Shown: positions 1-5,500 of the stretch, one piece after another | Layout: the number at the start of each line of letters is the position of its first letter | How positions within the stretch are numbered: position 1 is the stretch's first letter | Assembly: GCA_027335965.1 (NCBI GenBank) | Contig: DAHWGZ010000115.1 | Span: 1 to 5,637 of the forward strand | DNA: 5,637 nt | From: Acidiferrobacter sp. | Lineage (GTDB): Bacteria; Pseudomonadota; Gammaproteobacteria; Acidiferrobacterales; Acidiferrobacteraceae | Reading direction: 5' to 3' | The notes under the pieces: generated by a model | Database searches by the model: none | What the model was told of the DNA's origin: nothing | What the model saw: only the letters and a program-made list of their open reading frames with translations | Program-made: the position numbers and the translations under genes

Positions 1-258
1 ATCCGATTCGCCGGATTTGTAGTAGGCGTAGGCGACGACGATCTCGGCCTGGGCGGCATAGCGGCCATAGGGATAGCTACCCTCGAGTTCCTCCAGCAGC
101 GTCACCGCGTGATGGTAATTGCCGGCTTTGAGCGCGCTCACCGCGTGCGTATAGAATCTCTGGGCTGGCCAGTGACGGACCTTGTGATGGTCGCGGCCGC
201 AGGCGGCAAGACTCGCAAGGGCGACGGCAAGACAAACGCGGGACAGGGGACGAAGCAT
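1..258 (-). CDS. bamD: Outer membrane protein assembly factor BamD, N-terminal part (3' end beyond window)
   Basis: The 86 visible codons encode the start of BamD (YfiO), the essential TPR-type lipoprotein of the BAM complex that inserts beta-barrel proteins into the outer membrane. Seen: a short basic start (MLRPLSR), a hydrophobic stretch, and a lipobox L17-A18-A19-C20. Glycine rather than aspartate follows the cysteine, which fits Lol-dependent outer membrane sorting. The mature part has the first TPR helices, including FYTHAVSALKAGNY, EELEGSYPYGRYAAQAE and AYAYYKSGESD, which line up with E. coli YATAQQKLQDGNW, RYPFGPYSQQ and YAYYKNAD. The ATG is supported by an AGAGAGG ribosome binding site five bases upstream. 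The gene is divergent from rluD, as in E. coli. It has no stop in the window because it is cut by position 1. The call rests on residue-level resemblance plus synteny, and I am confident in it. Confidence 0.95.
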   Translation of the reverse strand, partial: MLRPLSRVCLAVALASLAACGRDHHKVRHWPAQRFYTHAVSALKAGNYHHAVTLLEELEGSYPYGRYAAQAEIVVAYAYYKSGESD

Positions 259-263
259 GGCTA

Positions 264-270
264 CCTCTCT
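264..270 (-). promoter_or_regulatory. Ribosome binding site of bamD
   Basis: On the minus strand AGAGAGG lies five bases before the bamD ATG (256-258). It is purine-rich, pairs with the 16S rRNA anti-SD, and fixes the start that also yields a well-placed lipobox. Confidence 0.6.
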
Positions 271-276
271 GATATG

Positions 277-295
277 CCGGTGCAAGCTTAACCGG
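277..295. repeat. Short inverted repeat in the bamD/rluD divergent gap
   Basis: The 44-base gap between the two divergent starts contains CCGGT, nine bases, then ACCGG, around an AAGCTT core. It could be an operator for one or both genes or a small hairpin in the leader. I see no convincing -10/-35 pair for either gene in the gap, so at least one promoter probably lies inside the opposite gene. A five-base arm is common by chance. Confidence 0.25.
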
Positions 296-302
296 ATTTG
301 AC

Positions 303-1235
303 GTGAGCGAAAAGGGTTTGACAGACGAGTTCAGGTTTTGCCTGGAGATATCGCCGGACGAGGACGGTCTTAGGCTGGATCGCGCGCTGGCGCGCCGGCT
401 GCCTCAGTTTTCGCGCACCACGCTGCAGCACTGGCTGCGCGACGGCCGCATCACCATAGGTTCGCGGCCCGCGAACGCGGCGGCGCCGGTGCGCGCCGGC
501 TTGCGCGTGGCCTTCGATCTGCCGCCGCCGACGCCCTCGGATGTCCTGGCCGAGGACATCCCGCTTGCGATCGTGTTCGAGGACGACACCTTGATCGTGA
601 TCGACAAGCCCGCGGGGCTCGTCGTGCATCCGGGCGCCGGCTGCGCCGGCGGCACCTTGCAAAACGCGCTCCTGCATCACGTCCCGGACTTGGCGCCGCT
701 TGCGCGTTCGGGGATCGTGCATCGCCTCGACAAGGACACCTCGGGCCTGTTGGTGGTGGCCCGCACCGAGATCGCGCGCCTGGCGCTCATCGCGCAGTTA
801 AAGACCCGCGAGATGGGGCGCGAATACGAGGCGCTCGTGATCGGCAGCCCGCCGGCGACGGGATTCGTGGAGGCACCCATAGGGCGCGACGCGCGCCACC
901 GGACGCGCATGAGCGTGCGCCACGATGGACGTCCGGCGCGTTCGGACTTCGTGGTGCTGGAGCGCCTTGGCGCCTACAGCCTGCTGCGCGTGCGGCTCCA
1001 TTCCGGGCGCACGCATCAGATCCGCGTGCATATGGCGCATCTGGGGTTTCCGCTCGTGGGCGACGAGACCTATGGCGGGGGACGCACGCGCCACCTGCTG
1101 GCGCGTCAGGCCCTGCACGCGCGTCGCCTCAGGGTGCGTCATCCGCGCACCGGCGAGCCGCTTACCTTCGAGTCCCCGCGTCCGGATGATCTCGCGAATC
1201 TCGTGGAGAGGCTGCGCGACGGGGGCCCGTCATGA
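303..1235 (+). CDS. rluD: 23S rRNA pseudouridine synthase RluD
   Basis: This 310-residue RluA-family pseudouridine synthase probably makes the helix 69 pseudouridines (1911, 1915, 1917 in E. coli numbering) needed for normal 50S function. Seen: an N-terminal S4 RNA-binding domain at about 20-75 (RLDRALARRLP, FSRTTLQHWLRDGRI), then the catalytic domain. That domain has IDKPAGLVVHPGAG (100-113), the family motif HRLDKDTSGLL (140-150) with the expected catalytic aspartate D143, and SGRTHQIRVHMAHLGFPLVGDETYGG further on. The DIPL.IVFEDD linker and PLVGD..YGG favour RluD over RluA or RluC. It is slightly shorter than E. coli RluD (about 326), mainly through a reduced segment before RQALHA. The GTG at 303 is chosen because it is the most upstream plausible start. 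It has only a weak GGA six bases upstream, and a TTG at 318 is a less likely alternative. The stop overlaps the pgeF start as ATGA. Confidence 0.95.
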   Translation: MSEKGLTDEFRFCLEISPDEDGLRLDRALARRLPQFSRTTLQHWLRDGRITIGSRPANAAAPVRAGLRVAFDLPPPTPSDVLAEDIPLAIVFEDDTLIVIDKPAGLVVHPGAGCAGGTLQNALLHHVPDLAPLARSGIVHRLDKDTSGLLVVARTEIARLALIAQLKTREMGREYEALVIGSPPATGFVEAPIGRDARHRTRMSVRHDGRPARSDFVVLERLGAYSLLRVRLHSGRTHQIRVHMAHLGFPLVGDETYGGGRTRHLLARQALHARRLRVRHPRTGEPLTFESPRPDDLANLVERLRDGGPS

Positions 1236-1951
1236 TCCGCGTGTTGCCGGCCACCTGGCCCGTATCCGGCGTGCGCGCCTTCACCAGCTGCCGCGCGGGC
1301 GGCGTGAGCCAAGGCGCCTACGCCTCCTTGAATCTGGCCGCGCACGTCGGCGATCACGCGCCGCACGTGATGGCCAATCGCGCGATCCTGGCGCGTGCCT
1401 GCGGCCTTGCCGCGGAGCCCCTATGGCTCGATCAGGTCCATGGCCGCGTGGTGGTGGATGCCGACAAGCCGTGGGCGGCGCCGCCAAAGGCCGATGGCAG
1501 TTTTAGCGCGCGCCCCGGCACCGTGTGCGCGGTACTGACCGCCGATTGCCTGCCCGTGGTGCTCGCATCGCGCGATGCCCGCTGCGTGGCGGTGCTGCAT
1601 GCCGGATGGCGGGGCTTGGCTGCCGGCATCCTCGAGGCCGGCGTCGAGGCGTTGCCGGCGCCGCCGGCGCGGCTCGCGGCATGGCTTGGGCCCGCCATAG
1701 GCGCCGGCGACTATGAGGTCGGCGAAGAGCTGCGCCGCGCCTTTGGGCCGGCCGCGCATGCCGCGTTCACGGCCACGCGCGAGGGCCGCTATCGCGCCGA
1801 CCTCTACGCGCTCGCGCGCCTGCAACTCAAAGCGCTCGGGATCACGGCGGTCTACGGGGGCGGATTCAATGCCTACCGCGACCCCGATCTCTATTCTTAT
1901 CGCCAAACCCCGGTCTGCGGCCGGATGGCCACCGTCGCCTGGATTGCCTGA
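1232..1951 (+). CDS. pgeF: PgeF/YfiH-family laccase-domain enzyme (peptidoglycan editing factor)
   Basis: This 239-residue protein spans the full length of the YfiH/DUF152 (Cu-oxidase_4) family. E. coli members have been linked to removing wrongly incorporated residues from UDP-MurNAc peptide precursors. Other homologues act as purine nucleoside phosphorylase or adenosine deaminase, and the old polyphenol oxidase label is doubtful. Seen: TSCRAGGVSQGAYASLNLAAHVGD (19-41), LWLDQVHG with H70, VCAVLTADCLPVV with C106, and VLHAGWRGLAAG with H123. H70, C106 and H123 match the zinc ligands H71, C107 and H124 of E. coli YfiH. Also present are WLGPAIGAGDYEVG (151-164) and SYRQTPVCGRMATVAWI (222-238). 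Odd: the conserved cysteine in the late GG..CTY motif is replaced (GGGFNAY, 209-215), and the usual RRD after SY is RQT. It starts at the ATGA overlapping rluD, so translation is probably coupled, as in the E. coli rluD-yfiH unit. No signal peptide is seen, so it is cytoplasmic. Confidence 0.92.
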   Translation: MIRVLPATWPVSGVRAFTSCRAGGVSQGAYASLNLAAHVGDHAPHVMANRAILARACGLAAEPLWLDQVHGRVVVDADKPWAAPPKADGSFSARPGTVCAVLTADCLPVVLASRDARCVAVLHAGWRGLAAGILEAGVEALPAPPARLAAWLGPAIGAGDYEVGEELRRAFGPAAHAAFTATREGRYRADLYALARLQLKALGITAVYGGGFNAYRDPDLYSYRQTPVCGRMATVAWIA

Positions 1952-1977
1952 TACTGCGATCTCCGACAATGGCTTCC

Positions 1978-1984
1978 AAGGAGA
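1978..1984 (+). promoter_or_regulatory. Strong ribosome binding site of the PfpI-family gene
   Basis: AAGGAGA lies seven bases before the ATG at 1992 and decides that start over the out-of-frame ATG at 1987. It is by far the best Shine-Dalgarno in the rluD-pgeF-pfpI unit, suggesting the third gene is translated more efficiently than its neighbours. Confidence 0.8.
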
Positions 1985-1991
1985 CGATGCG

Positions 1992-2555
1992 ATGGCCAAA
2001 AGCCTGCAAGGCAAGCGCGTAGCCATGCTTGTGACCGATGGCGTGGAACAGGTCGAGTACGAAAAGCCGCGCGCGTTCCTCGAGGAGCGCGGGGCGTCCG
2101 TGGAGCTCATCTCCCCGAAAAAGCGCGGCGAGAAGATCCAGGGCTTCAACCACCTGACCCCGGGTTCGCAATTCACCGTCGAAAAGGCCGTCGAGGACGC
2201 CCGTCCCGAGGATTACGATGCGCTGGTGTTGCCAGGCGGGGTCGCCAATCCCGACCAGCTGCGCCTGAGCCGCAAGGCGGTCGAGTTCGTGAGCCACTTC
2301 GCGGGCACCGGGCGGACACTGGCGGCGATCTGCCATGGTCCATGGCTTTTGATCAATGCCGGACTGGCCTCGGGGCGCCACATCACGAGCTGGCCGAGCC
2401 TGGAGGCCGACCTCAAGAACGCCGGCGGCCGCTGGAGCGATGAGCCGGTGGTGGTCGATGGGCGGTTCATCACGAGCCGCAAGCCAGACGACATTCCGAT
2501 GTTCAATGCCCAGATTGAAAAGGCGCTCCTGCAATCGGCGGGCGCGCGCGCCTAG
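1992..2555 (+). CDS. DJ-1/PfpI-family protein (PfpI/YhbO-like, class I amidotransferase fold)
   Basis: This 187-residue cytosolic protein is of usual length for the PfpI/YhbO branch of the DJ-1 superfamily. Members have been reported as proteases, glyoxalases or protein/nucleotide deglycases acting on methylglyoxal adducts, and the true activity is debated. Seen: strand 1 RVAMLVTDGVEQVEYEKP (9-26) with E19 at the position of the PfpI active-site glutamate, YDALVLPGGVANPDQLR (75-91), and the nucleophile elbow AAICHGPWLLINAG with C114-H115. Also present are TSWPSLEADLKNAGGRWSD (132-150), and VVVDGRFITSRKPDDIPMFN (153-172). Tryptophan follows CHGP where PfpI and YhbO have glutamine. It is the third gene of the rluD-pgeF run, 40 bases after pgeF, and in E. 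coli this position is taken by clpB. Its TAG stop is embedded in a CTAG shared with the stop of nadC on the other strand. Family is certain, substrate unknown. Confidence 0.93.
   Translation: MAKSLQGKRVAMLVTDGVEQVEYEKPRAFLEERGASVELISPKKRGEKIQGFNHLTPGSQFTVEKAVEDARPEDYDALVLPGGVANPDQLRLSRKAVEFVSHFAGTGRTLAAICHGPWLLINAGLASGRHITSWPSLEADLKNAGGRWSDEPVVVDGRFITSRKPDDIPMFNAQIEKALLQSAGARA
2541..2552. repeat. 12-bp alternating G/C palindrome at the convergent gene junction
   Basis: GGCGCGCGCGCC is a perfect palindrome covering the last codons of pfpI and touching the shared CTAG stop. No T-run follows on either strand, so it does not look like an intrinsic terminator. It may simply be codon choice for Gly/Ala/Arg. 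Confidence 0.4.
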
Positions 2556-3391
2556 GTCCGGGAAAAGCGCAGCGACAGATCGAGCGCGCGCAGCGATTTG
2601 GTGATCTCGCCGACCGACAGGAAGTCCACCCCGGTCTCGGCATGGCGCGCGGCGTTGGCCAGGGTGATGCCGCCGGAGGCCTCGAGCAGGGCGCGCCCGG
2701 CATTGTATTGCACGGCCGCCTCGAGGTCCGCCGGCGCGAAATTATCGAGCAGGATGCGGGGCGCGCCGGCCGCCAGGGCCTCCGCGAGTTCGGCCAGGGT
2801 CTCGACCTCGATCTCCACCATGCGGCCGGCGGCGATCTCGGCGGCCTGGGCGATGGCCTGGGCAATGGAGCCGGCCGCGGCGATATGGTTTTCCTTGATG
2901 AGGACCCCGTCGTAGAGGCCGATGCGGTGGTTCGCGCAGCCCCCGCAACGGACCGCGTACTTCTGGGCAAGCCTCAGCCCCGGCAGGGTCTTGCGGGTAT
3001 CGAGGATCTGCGCGCGGGTGTGCGCGATGGCGTCGGCATAACGGCGCGCGAGCGTGGCGGTCCCAGACAGGGTCTGCAGGAAATTGATGGCCGTGCGCTC
3101 GCCGGTCAATAATGCCCGCGCCGGGCCGTCGATTTCGCACAGCACCGTGCCCGCCGCTATCCGATCCCCATCTTGCGCCCGCCAGCTGACGCGCGCGCGC
3201 GGATCGAGCTGCGCAAACACCTCGTCGAACCACGCGCGCCCGCACAGCACGCCCTCTTCGCGCGTGCTCAGCACGGCATGCGCCGGGCCCTCCGGGACCA
3301 GCAGCACGGTCAGGTCTCCCGCCCCCACATCCTCATCCAGGGCGCCCCGAACTTGGGCGGCGATCAGTGCAGCGGGTGGGGCTGACGGCAT
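2552..3391 (-). CDS. nadC: Nicotinate-nucleotide pyrophosphorylase (carboxylating), quinolinate phosphoribosyltransferase
   Basis: NadC makes nicotinate mononucleotide, CO2 and pyrophosphate from quinolinate and PRPP, the last dedicated step of de novo NAD synthesis, as a cytosolic dimer. The 279-residue length is typical. Seen: EDVGAGDLT (20-28), GERTAINFLQTLSG (97-110), DTRKTLPGLR (131-140), and QKYAVRCGGCANHRIGLYDG (143-162) with H155-R156. Further on are LIKENHI (164-170), VEIEVE (192-197) with E193 and E195, ILLDN (213-217), ASGGI and SVGEITKS (259-266). These cover the quinolinate- and phosphoribosyl-binding residues. GEITKS replaces the common GALTxS, a mild change. The ATG at 3391 has only a weak ribosome binding site and lies within the last 28 bases of the egtB-like gene, so translation is probably coupled. 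The stop shares CTAG with pfpI. The product is secure, and the start could be a few codons downstream. Confidence 0.96.
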   Translation of the reverse strand: MPSAPPAALIAAQVRGALDEDVGAGDLTVLLVPEGPAHAVLSTREEGVLCGRAWFDEVFAQLDPRARVSWRAQDGDRIAAGTVLCEIDGPARALLTGERTAINFLQTLSGTATLARRYADAIAHTRAQILDTRKTLPGLRLAQKYAVRCGGCANHRIGLYDGVLIKENHIAAAGSIAQAIAQAAEIAAGRMVEIEVETLAELAEALAAGAPRILLDNFAPADLEAAVQYNAGRALLEASGGITLANAARHAETGVDFLSVGEITKSLRALDLSLRFSRT

Positions 3392-4530
3392 AGGCGGATT
3401 CCGGCTGAGATGTGGCGCTTGTCGGCGGTATGAAAATTACGGAACGAAGGTCGTTTTATCGATGCGTCACTCATGTTGCTGGCGCCGCGCAAAGTCGTGT
3501 GCGCGCCGTCGAACCACGGCATGGAGTAGCCGCGGTACGGGAATGCGCGAAAGCCTGGATAGGGGTAGAAGCGATTGTCGCACCACTCCCAAACCCGACC
3601 CGTGTCCCGCGTGAGGCCCATGCGAACGCCGAGCTCCCACTCCACTTCATGCGGCAGGCGGGCACGGGCGTAACGCGCGAACGCGCGCGCCTCGTAGGCC
3701 GACAGCCCCGCCACCGGCGCGGCGGAGGTCAATTCAAAGGCCCCCGAATGGTCCACGCCATACCAGGATCCCTCGCGGCTGCGCCGCCAGTGCCAGGGCG
3801 CCTCGGCGCCGGCCGACTCGCGCCAGCGTCGTCCCTCGCATGTCCAGTAGCGCTCGTCGTGGTAGCCGCCGGCCTCCATGAACCCCAGGTAGGCGGCGTT
3901 GGAGACCGGGCATTCGGCGATTGCGAATGCCGGCACCGACAGGATGTGGCGCGGGCGCTCGTTGTCGTAATGGTGGGGGCAGTCGTCGCCGATCTCGCAC
4001 GAGCCCCCGGGCCAGGTCCGATAGTCCCCGGATGGCGCTTTTGCGACGAGCGCGCGCTGCGGCGCGAAATCACCGGCATCCAGGCTCAGCGCGCGCGCCG
4101 CGAGCATCTGATGCATGGTCTCCAGGTGCTGGCCATGATGCTGAATCAAAAAGTGCAACAGGAAATCGTCGGCCAACAGCGGATGATCGGGATGCGTCGA
4201 TTCGGCCACGCCGAGCAGCTCGACGCAGCGCCCCTCCCAGTCCGTCCAGGCTTGGGCGAGTTCGTCCAGATCCGGCATGCGCGCGCCGCGTTCGCGTTTG
4301 CGCAGGCCGTCGGGCCGAAAGAGCCGCGCGCCTTGGGCGTCGTGCGCAAGACCGGCGAGCCGCTCCCCGATCCATTGCTGCTCCATGTACAGGAGATGCC
4401 CAAGATGCCATGAAAGCGGGCTCAGGTCCTTGTGGTGCATGCAGCGCCGCTCGCTCGCCGGCACGGATCGCACCAGCGACCGCGCGCGGTCGCGGATCTC
4501 CTTCAGATGGGCGTAGAGCGAGTGGTCCAT
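3364..4530 (-). CDS. EgtB-like non-heme iron sulfoxide synthase (DinB_2 plus SUMF1/FGE-sulfatase domains)
   Basis: This 388-residue protein has EgtB architecture. EgtB uses Fe(II) and O2 to join gamma-glutamylcysteine to hercynine in ergothioneine synthesis. Seen: an N-terminal DinB-like bundle (about 1-150) with SPLSWHLGH (37-45) and QHHGQHLE (130-137), giving the expected iron triad H42, H131, H135. A basic patch LRKRERGAR (76-84) lies where relatives bind the thiol peptide. The SUMF1 domain (about 165-385) has PGGSCEIG, YDNERPRH (188-195), PVSNAAYLGFMEAGGY, LPHEVEWE, RVWEWCDNRFYPYPGF, LRGAS and RPSFRNF..ADKRHISAGIRLC. Odd: H replaces T in LPTEAEWE, C-D-N follows WEW where T-x-S is usual, LRGAS replaces LRGGS, and the loop between EWE and WEW is short. 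The start lies four bases after the egtC stop without a good ribosome binding site, so it is probably coupled, and the 3' end overlaps nadC. The thiol and acceptor could differ from EgtB, for example those of SenA-type enzymes. Confidence 0.85.
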   Translation of the reverse strand: MDHSLYAHLKEIRDRARSLVRSVPASERRCMHHKDLSPLSWHLGHLLYMEQQWIGERLAGLAHDAQGARLFRPDGLRKRERGARMPDLDELAQAWTDWEGRCVELLGVAESTHPDHPLLADDFLLHFLIQHHGQHLETMHQMLAARALSLDAGDFAPQRALVAKAPSGDYRTWPGGSCEIGDDCPHHYDNERPRHILSVPAFAIAECPVSNAAYLGFMEAGGYHDERYWTCEGRRWRESAGAEAPWHWRRSREGSWYGVDHSGAFELTSAAPVAGLSAYEARAFARYARARLPHEVEWELGVRMGLTRDTGRVWEWCDNRFYPYPGFRAFPYRGYSMPWFDGAHTTLRGASNMSDASIKRPSFRNFHTADKRHISAGIRLCRQPHPLH

Positions 4531-4534
4531 AAGT

Positions 4535-5308
4535 CTACAGTGATATGAGCTGGGCGGGTTTATCGCCGTCGACGGTGAGGATATGATGCTCGGGGACTGC
4601 TTGCCAATATGCCCCCTCCGTCAGAGGTTCCGAGGCGATCAAGGTGGCGTTCGGATATTCTTCGTCGTCGATCGTATAGTAGAGGGTTGGTGGCGGGGCG
4701 GCTTGGGCGTGCCGGAGGGCATGAAGCCGCTCGCCGTCCGTGACCACGACATTCAGGAGGCCGCTCGTGGCGCCGAATTCGTCGAACAACCGGCGCGCGG
4801 TCTCCCGCAAGGCCTCGGGGATGTCGAAGTCGGCCGTGGCCAGGACCTGGCGCAGCAACGCGAACACATACTCGGAATCGGTCGCGCCCTCGATCGAGCA
4901 TTCGATTTCCGGGGACAAGGCGCGGCGCAGGCGCGCGCGCACCGCTGGAAAATCGGCCAGATAGCCGTTGTGCATGAACAGCAGGCCATCGGCCATATAG
5001 GGTTGCGTATTGGCGGGATGATTGGCGAACCCGGCGGTGGCGCTACGCACGCTTGCCACCCACACCGGCGCGGCGATATGCGCAGCGAGGGTGGGCAGGT
5101 TGTGGTCGGCCCAGATCGGCATGCCATAGGCAAGACGCGCCAGGGACCCATCATGGGCGCGCCAGCCGACGCCGTAGCCATCGGCATTGACGCGCGCCTC
5201 GCGCATCTCGCGCGGGGCGTATGACTGCTGGACCAGGCCGTGGGCGGGCGCGAGCAGGAAGCGCGCCAGTGACAGGGAAGGGCCTAGATAGGCGGCAAGA
5301 CGACACAT
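4535..5308 (-). CDS. egtC: EgtC-like class II glutamine amidotransferase (gamma-glutamyl hydrolase of ergothioneine pathway)
   Basis: EgtC removes glutamate from gamma-glutamyl-hercynylcysteine sulfoxide using an N-terminal-nucleophile cysteine. Seen: MCRLAAYLGP, where Cys2 becomes the N-terminal nucleophile after Met removal. Further motifs are LLAPAHGLVQQSYAPR (18-33), VNADGYGVGW (40-49), PIWADHNLPTLA (64-75), ASVRSATAG (85-93), NTQPY, LLFMHNGYL (109-117), GATDSEYVFALL (141-152) and ASEPLT (225-230). The first group (AYLGP, SYAPR, NADGxGVGW, PIWxDxNL, VRSATxG) resembles mycobacterial EgtC more than E. coli YafJ. The frame stays open upstream to a GTG at 5356, but only the 5308 ATG puts Cys2 in place. 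The protein is 257 residues, a little longer than mycobacterial EgtC. It is the first gene of egtC-egtB-nadC, with a -10-like element almost touching the start. Adjacency to an EgtB-like gene supports the assignment, though the exact substrate is inferred. Confidence 0.85.
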   Translation of the reverse strand: MCRLAAYLGPSLSLARFLLAPAHGLVQQSYAPREMREARVNADGYGVGWRAHDGSLARLAYGMPIWADHNLPTLAAHIAAPVWVASVRSATAGFANHPANTQPYMADGLLFMHNGYLADFPAVRARLRRALSPEIECSIEGATDSEYVFALLRQVLATADFDIPEALRETARRLFDEFGATSGLLNVVVTDGERLHALRHAQAAPPPTLYYTIDDEEYPNATLIASEPLTEGAYWQAVPEHHILTVDGDKPAQLISL

Positions 5309-5316
5309 GATCGGGG

Positions 5317-5322
5317 ATTTTA
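5317..5322 (-). promoter_or_regulatory. Extended -10 promoter element for the egtC operon
   Basis: On the minus strand TGCTAAAAT gives an extended -10 (TGn) with hexamer TAAAAT, five of six matches to TATAAT, in otherwise GC-rich DNA. No clear -35 is present at 16-18 bases. The expected start is the A at about 5311, leaving a leader of only about three bases before the ATG at 5308. No Shine-Dalgarno precedes that ATG, consistent with a nearly leaderless mRNA. Confidence 0.5.
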
Positions 5323-5357
5323 GCAAAAAGCTCGACGGAGCCCCACCCATGACCACG

Positions 5358-5404
5358 CCGCGGTCGCGAATCCGGAGACACGGCCCTCGAGGCCCGCGGT
5401 CGCG
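5358..5404. repeat. 11-bp direct repeat CCGCGGTCGCG, two copies
   Basis: Identical copies lie at 5358-5368 and 5394-5404, start-to-start 36 bases, about three and a half helical turns. The second copy is part of the hairpin at 5392-5407. They may be paired operator sites between the two divergent genes, or chance in GC-rich DNA. Confidence 0.4.
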
Positions 5405-5407
5405 GGC
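5392..5407. repeat. Inverted repeat with 7-bp arms
   Basis: GCCCGCG, two bases (GT), then CGCGGGC forms a near-perfect dyad. It could be a protein-binding dyad or a strong hairpin in the leader of the gene at 5506. No T-tract follows on either side, so it is not a typical terminator. Confidence 0.4.
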
Positions 5408-5457
5408 GCGCCGGACCGGCCGATGCCAGCCCGGCCATGGGACCGGGGTGGTGGGGG

Positions 5458-5471
5458 TGCCGGCGCCGGCA
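5458..5471. repeat. 14-bp perfect palindrome TGCCGGCGCCGGCA
   Basis: A perfect self-complementary 14-mer ends 23 bases before the ribosome binding site of the gene at 5506. Its position suits a repressor site or leader hairpin, but about one such palindrome in a window of this size and base composition can occur by chance. Confidence 0.4.
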
Positions 5472-5494
5472 AGGGACCATCACGGTTGGATCAC

Positions 5495-5500
5495 AAGGAG
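5495..5500 (+). promoter_or_regulatory. Ribosome binding site of the gene at 5506
   Basis: AAGGAG, five bases before the ATG at 5506, is an excellent Shine-Dalgarno and is the main reason for accepting the short, truncated frame that follows as a real gene. Confidence 0.75.

Noticed and set aside
451..1702. Rare ATA codon used in three of four Ile-Gly pairs in rluD and pgeF
   Set aside because: The Ile-Gly pairs in the minus-strand genes use ATC, so the pattern does not hold across the window and the counts are too small.
1713..1991. In-frame upstream extension of the PfpI-family gene into pgeF
   Set aside because: The frame is open upstream, but the extension is Arg/Ala-rich and overlaps pgeF, while the 1992 ATG has an ideal ribosome binding site and matches family length.
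1421..2176. 251-codon open frame on the minus strand across pgeF and the start of pfpI
   Set aside because: It spans two well-supported genes on the other strand plus their gap and has a low-complexity Arg/Ala/Gly translation.
2932..2946. CGGCANHR in NadC instead of CGGGxNHR as in E. coli
   Set aside because: From memory, pseudomonad NadC proteins carry CGGC at the same place, so it looks like a normal lineage variant rather than an active-site defect.
3412..4413. 333-codon open frame on the plus strand opposite the egtB-like gene
   Set aside because: It is antisense to a gene with clear family motifs along its length, starts without a ribosome binding site, and its translation shows no domain. 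Long antisense frames are expected in GC-rich DNA.
5309..5356. 16-residue N-terminal extension of the EgtC-like protein
   Set aside because: It would bury the catalytic Cys2, which must be exposed after removal of the initiator Met; the extension also contains the -10 element.
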